A stretch of DNA of 9,864 nucleotides from Pseudomonadota bacterium (GCA_023412655.1 JAEYNH010000042.1:1-9864); one strand, 5' to 3'; positions 1 to 7,253 are shown, counted from the stretch's first letter. Notes: generated by a model from the letters alone, not told the origin. Numbers and translations: made by a program.

Positions 1-1522
<1,522 letters not shown>

Positions 1523-1590
1523 TTTGATCCCTTGAGGACGATCGGGAACGGAGTCCCGCCGTCGAGCTTTCATCCTGCGTCCACCCTCGA

Positions 1591-1637
1591 GCTCCCTGAC
1601 GGGAGCCGGACGCTGGAGCCCCTGTATCGTCAGGGGC
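1591..1637 (-). promoter_or_regulatory. rpoB leader: two hairpins with a mutually exclusive alternative pairing
   Basis: Two perfect short stems lie side by side in the presumed rpoB 5' leader: GCTCCC/GGGAGC (1591-1606, 4-nt loop) and GCCCCTG/CAGGGGC (1618-1637, 6-nt loop). One arm of each can instead pair with the other: CCCTGACG at 1594-1601 is the exact reverse complement of CGTCAGGG at 1628-1635. The two short hairpins and the 8-bp long-range stem cannot form together. No U-tract follows, so this is not a classical terminator switch. A role in translation or RNA stability of rpoB is inference. The ATG lies about 70 nt downstream. Confidence 0.4.
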
Positions 1638-1674
1638 GCCCCTTCGCATGGTCGGAGGGCGGCGGACCATGCCT

Positions 1675-1713
1675 CGGGACATCACGCGCGAAGATCACGG
1701 GACGTCACGCACG
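1675..1713. repeat. Pair of 16-bp imperfect direct repeats upstream of rpoB
   Basis: CGGGACATCACGCGCG (1675-1690) and CGGGACGTCACGCACG (1698-1713) match at 14 of 16 positions with a 23-bp start-to-start spacing, about two helical turns. They could be binding sites for a dimeric regulator on one DNA face. Related GTGACGT and GTGATGTC words occur nearby at about 1724 and 1880. Function is unknown. Confidence 0.45.
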
Positions 1714-1951
1714 ATTCGGCGACGGTGACGTGGATCGGGAGCTTTTCGCGAACGGGCGGAAATAAGCCCTTTCTTGCCAATTGAAAAGCCCCCAGCCGGA
1801 AAAAAGGCCCTATGCGACGAAGGCGGCGCCGGACCCTCCGCCCGACGCCGCCTCTTTGCTGACCCGGGCGTGTCCCGGGTGATGTCATTCCATCTGGCGA
1901 TAATCGCACCGAACCAACCGCCCCGGCCCGCGGAAGTTCCCCTCCCCGCCC

Positions 1952-2752
1952 CTATTCCGCCGGCGCCGGCGCCGGGCCGGCGAGCGGCCGCCAGGCCCGG
2001 GCCGCATAGCGGGCGTGGTACTCGGGATGCTCGGTCCCGCACCAGCGATCCCACCAGGTGAACCAGGCCGCATAGTTCCAGCCCGCCTGGGCGTGATGCA
2101 GGTCGTGGTGGGTTGTGGTGACGATGAAGTCCAGCATGGGACGGCCATCGCGCCTGGCCGGCATCAGCTCGTAGCCCGAGTGCAGCAGGGTGTTGGTGAC
2201 GATCTGGTACAGCATCACCCAGGACATGGCGTAGGACGGCATCGGGAAGACCAACGGCCAGACCACCACGAAGCCGATCAGCAGCACGGCCTCCCCGATG
2301 TCGAAGCTGTAGGCCGTGAACGGCGATGGATTGTTGCTGCGGTGGTGGCGACGGTGGAACCGGCGGAACATCCGCGGGTCGTGCATCAGCCGGTGCGTCC
2401 AGTAGAACCAGGCGTCCAGGCCGATGACGCCCGCCACCAGGGACATGCCGAACCACACCGGCCCCCAGCTGTCGGCGATCCGCCCCAGGGGATAGAGGCC
2501 TGCCCGCGTCATATAGGCCATCAGCACGCCGGCGGTGGCGAAGATGGCCATGCTGCGCAGGGAGAACAGGAGTTCGGTGAGCAACTGGCGGGGCGGCGGC
2601 GTCGCCTCGCGGATCTTCCGGGCCCTCAGCAGCGGGGCCAGCACGACCCACAGCAGCAGCCACACGCCCACCGTGAAGACCGCATAGCGCGTCACGGTGG
2701 GCTCCAGTTCGGCGTACCAGAGCTGGGCGGCGTCGATAATGAACGGCGGCAT
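1952..2752 (-). CDS. Fatty acid hydroxylase / sterol desaturase family membrane protein
   Basis: A 266-residue integral membrane di-iron oxygenase of the fatty acid hydroxylase superfamily. The histidine clusters that bind the two irons are complete: HRLMH (H120, H124), HRRHH (H133, H136, H137), an extra H191 in NTLLH, and HHDLHH (H215-H220). Hydrophobic segments lie at about residues 23-42, 66-82, 99-118 and 155-190, with the His clusters on one membrane face as in the family. The family hydroxylates or desaturates fatty acids, sterols, carotenoids and similar lipids; the substrate cannot be read from sequence. The ATG at 2752 has a strong AGGAGG with a 7-nt spacer, which lies inside a hairpin (2760-2782). 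The AraC-type membrane regulator gene ends 88 nt upstream on the same strand, suggesting a regulator-target pair. The C-terminal tail is Pro/Ala-rich. Family assignment is confident, exact reaction unknown. Confidence 0.9.
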   Translation of the reverse strand: MPPFIIDAAQLWYAELEPTVTRYAVFTVGVWLLLWVVLAPLLRARKIREATPPPRQLLTELLFSLRSMAIFATAGVLMAYMTRAGLYPLGRIADSWGPVWFGMSLVAGVIGLDAWFYWTHRLMHDPRMFRRFHRRHHRSNNPSPFTAYSFDIGEAVLLIGFVVVWPLVFPMPSYAMSWVMLYQIVTNTLLHSGYELMPARRDGRPMLDFIVTTTHHDLHHAQAGWNYAAWFTWWDRWCGTEHPEYHARYAARAWRPLAGPAPAPAE

Positions 2753-2759
2753 GGAAAGA

Positions 2760-2782
2760 CCTCCTCGGTTGTGCAGAGGAGG
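2760..2782 (-). promoter_or_regulatory. Hairpin sequestering the desaturase Shine-Dalgarno
   Basis: On the transcript, CCUCCUC (2782-2776) pairs perfectly with GAGGAGG (2766-2760) around a 9-nt loop. The downstream arm contains the AGGAGG ribosome binding site of the desaturase, 7 nt before its ATG. Folding would hide the whole Shine-Dalgarno. Translation should then need an opening event, such as upstream translation, temperature, or a bound factor. The pairing is visible in the sequence; regulation is inference. Confidence 0.5.
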
Positions 2783-2830
2783 ATGACGAGGCCCGCCGCC
2801 CGGTCTCGCCGAGGGCGCGCAACCCTCGCC

Positions 2831-2842
2831 GATTTCGAAATC
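2831..2842. repeat. 12-bp perfect palindrome GATTTCGAAATC
   Basis: A perfect AT-rich palindrome overlaps the last bases of the AraC-type gene and opens the 88-nt gap before the desaturase. Such a word is unusual in this GC-rich region. It could be an operator for the adjacent gene, or chance. Confidence 0.35.
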
Positions 2843-3920
2843 AGCCTGTTTCCTTCGGTTTCGGCGAGCCTTCGGCCAGGGCCAGCCGCCGCCATTCGGT
2901 CGGGCTCTGCCCCGTGGTCGCGCGGAACGCCCGGTTGAAGGGCCCCAGCGAGCCGTAGCCCAGGTCGAAGGCGATGGCCGCCACCGTGCGCCGGGCCTCG
3001 CCCGGGTCGGACAGCCTGCGTTTGGCGGCCTCGATCCGGTGGCTGTTGAGGAACTCGGCGAAGTTGCGGTGGCCGAGGCGCTGGTTGATCAGCCGGCGCA
3101 GCCGGTGCTCGGGCGTCTCCAGCTCCGCCGCGAGATCCCCAATGGTCAGGCCCTCCCGCCGCCAGGCCTCCGCTGACATGATCGCCTCGAGCCGGGCCAG
3201 CAGTTCTCGCTCGACCGCCTCGGCCCGCCCGTCCGCCCGCGACTCCGTGCGGCGCGCCACTCCAACGACGCCGGGCCGGGTCTGCAGGGTGAGCAGGGCC
3301 ATGGCGATGGCCAGGGCCGCGATGATGGCCGCGCCCCCCGCCTGCCCCGGCGTGACCGCCAGCCAGGGTCCGGTCGGGTCGACCCGATAGAGGAAGCCCG
3401 CCGTCACCAGCACCACGGTGTAGATGCAGGCCGCGGAGAGGACGAGCGCCCGGAACCGCCGCCGGCCCTCCACCAGGTCGTCCCGCCAGCCACGCACCAC
3501 CATATAGAGCGCGTGCGCGGCCAGCAGGGCGGCGAAGCCGTTGCGGCCATACCAGAGCCAGTCGGACAGGGGCGGCCCGGCCATGCCCATCAAGGGCCCG
3601 GTGACCACCAGGATCGCCGCCGGCGCCAGCACCGCGGGGCGGATCTTCACGTCGTCGAAAAGCGCGAGGACGAACAGCCAGAAGAGGCCGCCGACCGGAT
3701 AGGCCATCGGCAGCAGCAGCGCCTCGGCCGGTCCGACCGCGCGTAGCATGGCCGCGGATTCGGTGATCACCCAGGCGATGGTGGAGAGGCCGAACGCCAG
3801 GGTCGCGTGGCGGACGTTGGCGGGGGCGCCGCCGCGCCAGAACGCCAGGGAAACCGCCGCCAGCGCACCGCAGGCCACGCCCGTCAGCAACGCAGTCAGA
3901 AGGGTCTCGGACTCGCTCAT
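2841..3920 (-). CDS. Membrane-anchored AraC-family transcriptional regulator
   Basis: A 359-residue protein with two parts. Residues 1-215 hold about seven hydrophobic segments (roughly 6-28, 37-57, 66-88, 95-113, 127-144, 157-178, 193-213). A charged linker follows, then an AraC/XylS-type DNA-binding domain at about 240-346. Its first helix-turn-helix contains LTIGDLAAELETPEHRLRRLINQ. Its second contains TVAAIAFDLGYGSLGPFNRAFRATTGQSPTEWR, the classic AraC signature. Regulators with this layout sense membrane or lipophilic signals and bind DNA from the membrane; the ligand here is unknown. The ATG at 3920 has no clear Shine-Dalgarno. It is kept because the next in-frame ATG would remove the first two membrane segments. 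The gene begins 18 nt downstream of the rplL terminator, so its own promoter must lie within or close to the terminator, or it depends on readthrough. The likely target is the desaturase gene downstream (inference). Confidence 0.88.
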   Translation of the reverse strand: MSESETLLTALLTGVACGALAAVSLAFWRGGAPANVRHATLAFGLSTIAWVITESAAMLRAVGPAEALLLPMAYPVGGLFWLFVLALFDDVKIRPAVLAPAAILVVTGPLMGMAGPPLSDWLWYGRNGFAALLAAHALYMVVRGWRDDLVEGRRRFRALVLSAACIYTVVLVTAGFLYRVDPTGPWLAVTPGQAGGAAIIAALAIAMALLTLQTRPGVVGVARRTESRADGRAEAVERELLARLEAIMSAEAWRREGLTIGDLAAELETPEHRLRRLINQRLGHRNFAEFLNSHRIEAAKRRLSDPGEARRTVAAIAFDLGYGSLGPFNRAFRATTGQSPTEWRRLALAEGSPKPKETG

Positions 3921-3937
3921 CGGTCAAGCTTAGCAGC

Positions 3938-3968
3938 AAAGAAAAAGGGCCGGGATTGCTCCCGGCCC
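3938..3968 (-). terminator. Intrinsic terminator of the rplJ-rplL operon
   Basis: On the minus strand a perfect 9-bp stem GGGCCGGGA/TCCCGGCCC (3960-3968 with 3947-3955) closes a 4-nt loop. It is followed at once by TTTTTCTTT (3946-3938). It lies 37 nt after the rplL stop and before the AraC-type gene. It should separate rplJL from everything downstream, including rpoB. Confidence 0.92.
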
Positions 3969-4005
3969 TCGATCTTGCAGAAGCGCTGATCCAGCGCCGC
4001 CCAAA

Positions 4006-4392
4006 CTACTTGATTTGGACGGTGGCGCCGGCTTCTTCGAGCTTCTTCTTGATTTCTTCCGCTTCCTGCTTGGAAACGTTTTCCTTCACGTTCTGCGGAG
4101 CGCCTTCGACGAGGTCCTTGGCTTCCTTCAGGCCGAGGTCCGGACGGACGCCGCGGACTTCCTTGATCACGTTGATCTTCTTGTCGCCACCGGCGGTCAG
4201 AACAACGGTGAACTCGGTTTGCTCTTCAGCAGCTTCGGCGGCGGCGCCACCGCCAGCGGCCGGAGCGGCGGCCACGGCCACCGGAGCGGCGGCCGAGACG
4301 CCCCACTTTTCTTCCAGCAGCTTGGACAGCTCAGCGGCTTCCAGGACGGTCAGGGCGGACAGGTCTTCGACCAGCTTTTCGAGATTAGCCAT
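4006..4392 (-). CDS. rplL: 50S ribosomal protein L7/L12
   Basis: A 128-residue acidic stalk protein of the large subunit. Dimers bind the L10 tail and recruit translation GTPases. The three family parts are present: an N-terminal dimerisation helix pair (about 1-30, LEKLVEDLSALTVLEAAELSK), an Ala/Gly-rich flexible hinge (about 33-55), and a C-terminal domain (about 58-128) with the family motif EFTVVLTAGGDKKINVIKEVR and GLKEAKDLVEGAP. The ATG at 4392 has AAGGA with a 9-nt spacer. The gene starts 46 nt after rplJ and ends at a TAG followed by a strong terminator. Length and sequence are typical, and identification is certain. Confidence 0.99.
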   Translation of the reverse strand: MANLEKLVEDLSALTVLEAAELSKLLEEKWGVSAAAPVAVAAAPAAGGGAAAEAAEEQTEFTVVLTAGGDKKINVIKEVRGVRPDLGLKEAKDLVEGAPQNVKENVSKQEAEEIKKKLEEAGATVQIK

Positions 4393-4438
4393 TTCGTTCG
4401 ATCCTTAATCGTAGAGGTTTTGTCGGGAAGATGACGAT

Positions 4439-4954
4439 CTAGGCGGCGTCTTTGGCGGCGTAGGCGCCCATGACGCGAGCCAGCTGACCAGCCGGCGCCT
4501 GCAGCACGCCGGCGACCTTGGTCGCGGGCGCCTGGACGAGGCCGATGATCTTGGCGCGCAGCTGATCCAGCGACGGCAGGGTCGCGAGCGCGCTCACACC
4601 CTTCTGGTCGAGAACCTGCTGACCCATCAGCCCGCCGATGACGGAGAACTTGTCGTTCTCCTTGGCGTACTGGGTCGCGACCTTGGCGGCGGAGACGGGG
4701 TCCGGCGCATAGGCGATGGCGACGGGGCCCTTGAAGAGGGCGTCGCCCGCTTCGCCGGCCGCGCCTTGCAGCGCCTTCTGAGCCAGGGTGTTCTTCACCA
4801 CCTTCAGCTGGGCGCCCTGCTCACGCAGCTTGCCCCGCAGATCGGTCATTTCCGCAACGGTCAGACCCATGTAGTGGGTCACGACCACGGCGCCGGAAGT
4901 GTCGAAAACGCCCTTGAGCGCCTCGATGGCTTCCTGCTTTTGAGCGCGGTCCAT
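4439..4954 (-). CDS. rplJ: 50S ribosomal protein L10
   Basis: A 171-residue protein that anchors L7/L12 dimers to 23S rRNA at the stalk base, and in many bacteria represses its own operon by binding the mRNA leader. Typical segments are MDRAQKQEAIEAL at the start, VVVTHYMGLTVAEMTDLR, LKVVKNTLA, and FKGPVAIAY. The Ala-rich C-terminal helix that carries L12 ends in ARVMGAYAAKDAA. I place the start at the ATG at 4954, which has GGAG with a 6-nt spacer. An in-frame ATG four codons earlier (4966) lacks a good ribosome binding site and would add META. A structured leader and a promoter candidate lie upstream, and rplL follows after 46 nt. Identification is certain. Confidence 0.98.
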   Translation of the reverse strand: MDRAQKQEAIEALKGVFDTSGAVVVTHYMGLTVAEMTDLRGKLREQGAQLKVVKNTLAQKALQGAAGEAGDALFKGPVAIAYAPDPVSAAKVATQYAKENDKFSVIGGLMGQQVLDQKGVSALATLPSLDQLRAKIIGLVQAPATKVAGVLQAPAGQLARVMGAYAAKDAA

Positions 4955-5076
4955 TGCGGTCTCCATACTCAGGTTCGACGCACGCGCGATTGCGCACGCC
5001 GTTAAGCAACCTGTCCTTGTCAGAGAAGCCGCAGCCTCGCGCCCATCCGGATCGGACGGCGGCGAAACTTCATCTT

Positions 5077-5168
5077 CCCGTCTCCCTGCGTCCGAGGAAG
5101 GGCTCTTCCCCGCGTTACGGCCTCCGGTGGCCCCGGCGGCTGCGCAGTTCTTGGACAGGACGGACGGG
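5077..5168 (-). promoter_or_regulatory. Structured rplJ leader, candidate L10 autoregulatory element
   Basis: The presumed 5' leader folds into a closed domain about 120 nt before the rplJ ATG. The outer stem is in two parts: 5077-5082 (CCCGTC) pairs with 5163-5168, and 5089-5093 (CGTCC) pairs with 5158-5162. A one-sided 6-nt bulge (5083-5088) separates them. Inside are a hairpin GGAAG/CTTCC with a 4-nt loop (5096-5109) and a second arm with GCC and CCGG pairs around one mismatch (5120-5140). L10 leaders known in many bacteria sit in this position and mimic the L10-binding part of 23S rRNA, often with a bulged stem. I infer membership from position and shape; I could not match a covariance model. 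Confidence 0.5.
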
Positions 5169-5225
5169 CCCAGGGGCCTGCCCTTCCACGCCGTCCCTCC
5201 AGGGAGGATCGACGAAGCGCGGGCC

Positions 5226-5252
5226 TTTACACGAAGCCGGCGGAAGACTCAA
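5226..5252 (-). promoter_or_regulatory. Candidate rplJ promoter
   Basis: On the minus strand TTGAGT (5252-5247) and TGTAAA (5231-5226) are 15 nt apart, each matching 4 of 6 consensus bases. Transcription from about 5219 would give a leader of about 265 nt containing the structured element. A GANTC site (5246-5250) overlaps the -35. The spacer is short and the score modest, but an upstream terminator (6070-6102) and the plus-strand gene require some promoter here. Confidence 0.4.
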
Positions 5253-5297
5253 CCTCCCGCACCGACCTTTGTCCCACGCGCGCGAGGACCTGACCCG

Positions 5298-5573
5298 ATG
5301 ACCGCCCTGCCCGTCCTGTTGGCCGCCGCCCTCGCTGCGGCCTCGCCCCCCTCGCCGCTGTCTTGCCGCCAGGAAGCCGGCGCCGCCCAGGCCGACCGGA
5401 TGGTCAGGGCCTGCCGCTACGTCTCCCCCGCGACGCGGCCGCCATGCAACGCCGCCAACCGCTGTGAGCTGATCCTGGGGGAGATCCTCCGCAGTTGCGC
5501 CATGTGGAAGCCGACCGACAGCCCGCCCAAACCCGCCGTCTGCGCCGACTACGAGCCCCCTAGGCCGCGCTGA
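5298..5573 (+). CDS. Small secreted six-cysteine protein of unknown function
   Basis: A 91-residue protein with an apparent signal peptide: hydrophobic core LPVLLAAALAAA at residues 4-15, with cleavage likely shortly after. The mature part would be about 75 residues with six cysteines (23, 39, 50, 56, 67, 82), enough for three disulfides in the periplasm, and a Pro-rich tail. The ATG at 5298 has GAGGA with a 9-nt spacer. The frame is also open further upstream, but that part has no signal peptide and would overlap the rplJ promoter and leader. The 3' end overlaps the convergent nucleotidyltransferase-like gene by 25 bp. I recognise no named family and no function is assigned. It is supported by the signal peptide, the ribosome site and the Cys pattern. 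A chance open frame is possible in this GC-rich DNA. Confidence 0.6.
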   Translation: MTALPVLLAAALAAASPPSPLSCRQEAGAAQADRMVRACRYVSPATRPPCNAANRCELILGEILRSCAMWKPTDSPPKPAVCADYEPPRPR

Positions 5574-6043
5574 TCCGTCGCGAGCCAGGCCTCGAGACGC
5601 GCGGCCCTGGCCAGGTCCTTGGCCCGTCCGAACTGGCGCAGGATGCGCAGCTGCTCGGCCGCCGTCGGCAACGGCACGTCGACCCCTGCGAACGGACGGC
5701 TCTCGATGGCGCGCACCTCGACCCGCGTCCAGCCGTCGGCGGCGCGCAGCTCCAGGTCGCCCATGACCTCGACGGCGCCCTCGGGCGCGCGGTAGCGGGA
5801 GAAGCGCGAGCGGAAGCCGGCCTCGGGGTCCGGCGCGTAGGCCGGCTCGCGCCAGGCGCGCCAGGCCGCCTCCAGCCGCTCGGCGCCCGCCGCGGTGGTC
5901 AGCACGTCGAGATCGGGGCAGTCGTCCAGCGGCAGCCCCAGCATCATGAGCGCCCCGCTGCCGATGACCGTCCAGGATGCGGGCAGCGCGGCAAGATCCG
6001 GCCCCAGGCGGCGGACGAGCGCTTCCAGCTCGGATCTGGTCAT
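5549..6043 (-). CDS. Nucleotidyltransferase-fold protein, stand-alone
   Basis: A 164-residue protein resembling small nucleotidyltransferase-fold proteins. Visible signs are IGSGALMMLGL (27-37), matching the GS helix of the fold, and PDLDVLT (43-49), giving the metal-binding D44/D46 pair. A third-strand acidic position is likely at VEVMGDLEL (E92 or D96). Near the C-terminus LPTAAEQLRILRQFGRAKDLAR (from about 125) resembles the conserved stretch by which AbiEii-like and related proteins continue after the catalytic core. The reaction and substrate are unknown; nucleotide transfer to RNA, protein or small molecules is possible. The ATG at 6043 follows a G-rich stretch with GGAGG at about 8 nt. 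It begins 26 nt after the rplA terminator on the same strand, so it depends on readthrough or its own promoter. No antitoxin-like partner lies next to it. Fold assignment is fairly confident, function open. Confidence 0.78.
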   Translation of the reverse strand: MTRSELEALVRRLGPDLAALPASWTVIGSGALMMLGLPLDDCPDLDVLTTAAGAERLEAAWRAWREPAYAPDPEAGFRSRFSRYRAPEGAVEVMGDLELRAADGWTRVEVRAIESRPFAGVDVPLPTAAEQLRILRQFGRAKDLARAARLEAWLATDQRGLGGS

Positions 6044-6069
6044 GGCTCCCCCTCCCCGTCCGCTGCGCC

Positions 6070-6102
6070 AAAGAAAAAGGGAGCGGCATCGCTGCCGCTC
6101 CC
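6070..6102 (-). terminator. Intrinsic terminator of rplK-rplA
   Basis: On the minus strand a perfect 10-bp stem GGGAGCGGCA/TGCCGCTCCC closes a 4-nt loop and runs directly into TTTTTCTTT (6078-6070). It lies 26 nt after the rplA stop. The U-tract is identical, letter for letter, to that of the rplL terminator. Confidence 0.93.
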
Positions 6103-6128
6103 CGCATCTTCTCGAAATCGGTCCGGGC

Positions 6129-6818
6129 TTAGACGCCCAGCGACCCGGCGTCGATCTTGAAGCCCGGCCCCATCGTCGACGAGAGGCTGATCTTCTTCAC
6201 ATAGGTGCCCTTGGCGCCCGAGGGCTTGGCCTTGTTCAGGGCGTCGACCATCGCCTTCACGTTGGCGATGAGCTGCTCCTCGGTGAACGAGGCCTTGCCG
6301 ATGCCGGCGTGGACGATGCCCGCCTTCTCGACACGGAACTCGATCGAGCCGCCCTTGGCGTCCTTCACGGCCTGGCCGACGTTCGGCGTCACGGTGCCGA
6401 CGCGCGGGTTCGGCATCAGGCCGCGCGGGCCCAGCACCTTACCCAGACGACCCACCAGGGCCATCATGTCCGGCGTGGCGATGACGCGGTCGAAGTCCAT
6501 GAAGCCGCCCTGGATGCGCTCCACCAGGTCCTCGGCGCCGCCGACTTCGGCGCCGGCGGCCTTGGCTTCCTCGGCCTTGGCGTCCTTGGCGATGACGGCG
6601 ACGCGGACGTCACGGCCGGTGCCGGACGGCAGGGCCACCACGCCGCGGACCTGCTGGTCGGCGTGACGCGGGTCGACGCCCAGGTTCACGGCGATCTCGA
6701 CGGTCTCGTCGAACTTGGCGTTGGCGTTGGCCTTCACCAGCTTGATGGCGTCTTCGAGGGCGTGGGTGGCGGCGACGTCGCCGGTCCACTTCTGAACGCG
6801 CTTCGGTTGCTTGGCCAT
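6129..6818 (-). CDS. rplA: 50S ribosomal protein L1
   Basis: A 229-residue protein of the L1 stalk of the large subunit, which moves with E-site tRNA release and in many bacteria represses its own mRNA. The two-domain family pattern is complete. The N-terminal part has KFDETVEIAVNLGVDPRHADQQVRG and LPSGTG. Domain II carries the glycine-rich loop MMALVGRLGKVLGPRGLMPNP. The C-terminal part has IEFRVEKAGIVHAGIGK and LIANVKAMVDALNKAKP, ending in LSSTMGPGFKID. The ATG at 6818 lies 3 nt after the rplK stop. Its GGAGG (8-nt spacer) lies within the end of rplK, so the two are translationally coupled. A strong terminator follows instead of rplJ. Confidence 0.99.
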   Translation of the reverse strand: MAKQPKRVQKWTGDVAATHALEDAIKLVKANANAKFDETVEIAVNLGVDPRHADQQVRGVVALPSGTGRDVRVAVIAKDAKAEEAKAAGAEVGGAEDLVERIQGGFMDFDRVIATPDMMALVGRLGKVLGPRGLMPNPRVGTVTPNVGQAVKDAKGGSIEFRVEKAGIVHAGIGKASFTEEQLIANVKAMVDALNKAKPSGAKGTYVKKISLSSTMGPGFKIDAGSLGV

Positions 6819-6821
6819 GTC

Positions 6822-7253
6822 TTAGGCCTCCACGATCTGAAGGCCCATCGAGCGGGCGGAGCCCTCGATGATGCGCGCGGCGGCCTCAACGTCGTTGGCG
6901 TTGAGGTCCTTCATCTTCTTCTCGGCGATGTCGCGCAGCTGGGCGCGGGTGATCTTGCCGGCGACGTCGCGGCCGGGCTTCTGCGAGCCCGACTTCAGGC
7001 CCAGCGCTTCCTTGATGTAGTGCGTGGCCGGCGGCGTCTTCGTGACGAAGGTGAACGACTTGTCCTGGTAGACCGTGATGATGGTCGGAAGGGGCGTGCC
7101 CTTCGGTTCCTTCTCGGTCCGGGCGTTGAACTCCTTGCAGAAGCCCATGATGTTGACGCCGCGCTGACCCAGCGCCGGGCCGATCGGCGGCGACGGGGTG
7201 GCGGAGCCCGCGGGCACCTGCAGCTTGATGTAGCCCAAGATCTTCTTGGCCAT
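6822..7253 (-). CDS. rplK: 50S ribosomal protein L11
   Basis: A 143-residue protein that binds the GTPase-associated centre of 23S rRNA and takes part in factor binding and stringent-response sensing. The N-terminal domain has KLQVPAGSATPSPPIGPALGQRGVNIMGFCKEFNA with the conserved proline pair. The C-terminal rRNA-binding domain has TKTPPATHYIKEALGLKSGS and GSARSMGLQIVEA. I start at the ATG at 7253, because GGAGG with a 5-nt spacer precedes it and MAKKILGYIKLQ is the usual start. A TTG four codons earlier overlaps this ribosome site and is not the start. It begins a new unit: a terminator lies between it and nusG. A short hairpin sits just before the ribosome site. Confidence 0.99.
   Translation of the reverse strand: MAKKILGYIKLQVPAGSATPSPPIGPALGQRGVNIMGFCKEFNARTEKEPKGTPLPTIITVYQDKSFTFVTKTPPATHYIKEALGLKSGSQKPGRDVAGKITRAQLRDIAEKKMKDLNANDVEAAARIIEGSARSMGLQIVEA

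Larger units (their letters stand above)
1523..1951 (-). other. rpoB upstream region and leader, no gene
   Basis: This 429-nt stretch between the desaturase stop and rpoB holds no convincing gene. It should contain the rpoB promoter, because a terminator follows rplL and the two genes between are not ribosomal. The most AT-rich part is 1755-1806. On the minus strand it offers only a weak hexamer pair, TTTTCA and TATTTC 17 nt apart, so I do not call a promoter. Other contents are a 7-bp hairpin ACCCGGG/CCCGGGT (1862-1880), an 8-bp long-loop stem (1821-1853), two 16-bp direct repeats (1675-1713), overlapping hairpins (1591-1637), and GANTC sites at 1551-1555 and 1713-1717. No clear intrinsic terminator for the desaturase gene is visible: the six-T run (minus strand, around 1800-1805) does not directly follow a stem. 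Confidence 0.6.

Noticed and set aside
1695..2822. 375-codon minus-strand frame overlapping the desaturase
   Set aside because: Out-of-frame shadow rich in Arg/Pro/Ala; the overlapping frame has the complete histidine motifs.
2692..3939. 415-codon minus-strand frame overlapping the AraC-type gene
   Set aside because: Gly/Arg/Pro-rich shadow; the correct frame shows membrane segments and the AraC signature.
5549..6043. AbiE-type toxin-antitoxin or abortive infection system
   Set aside because: Only a nucleotidyltransferase-like gene is present; there is no AbiEi-like antitoxin and no other defence gene nearby.
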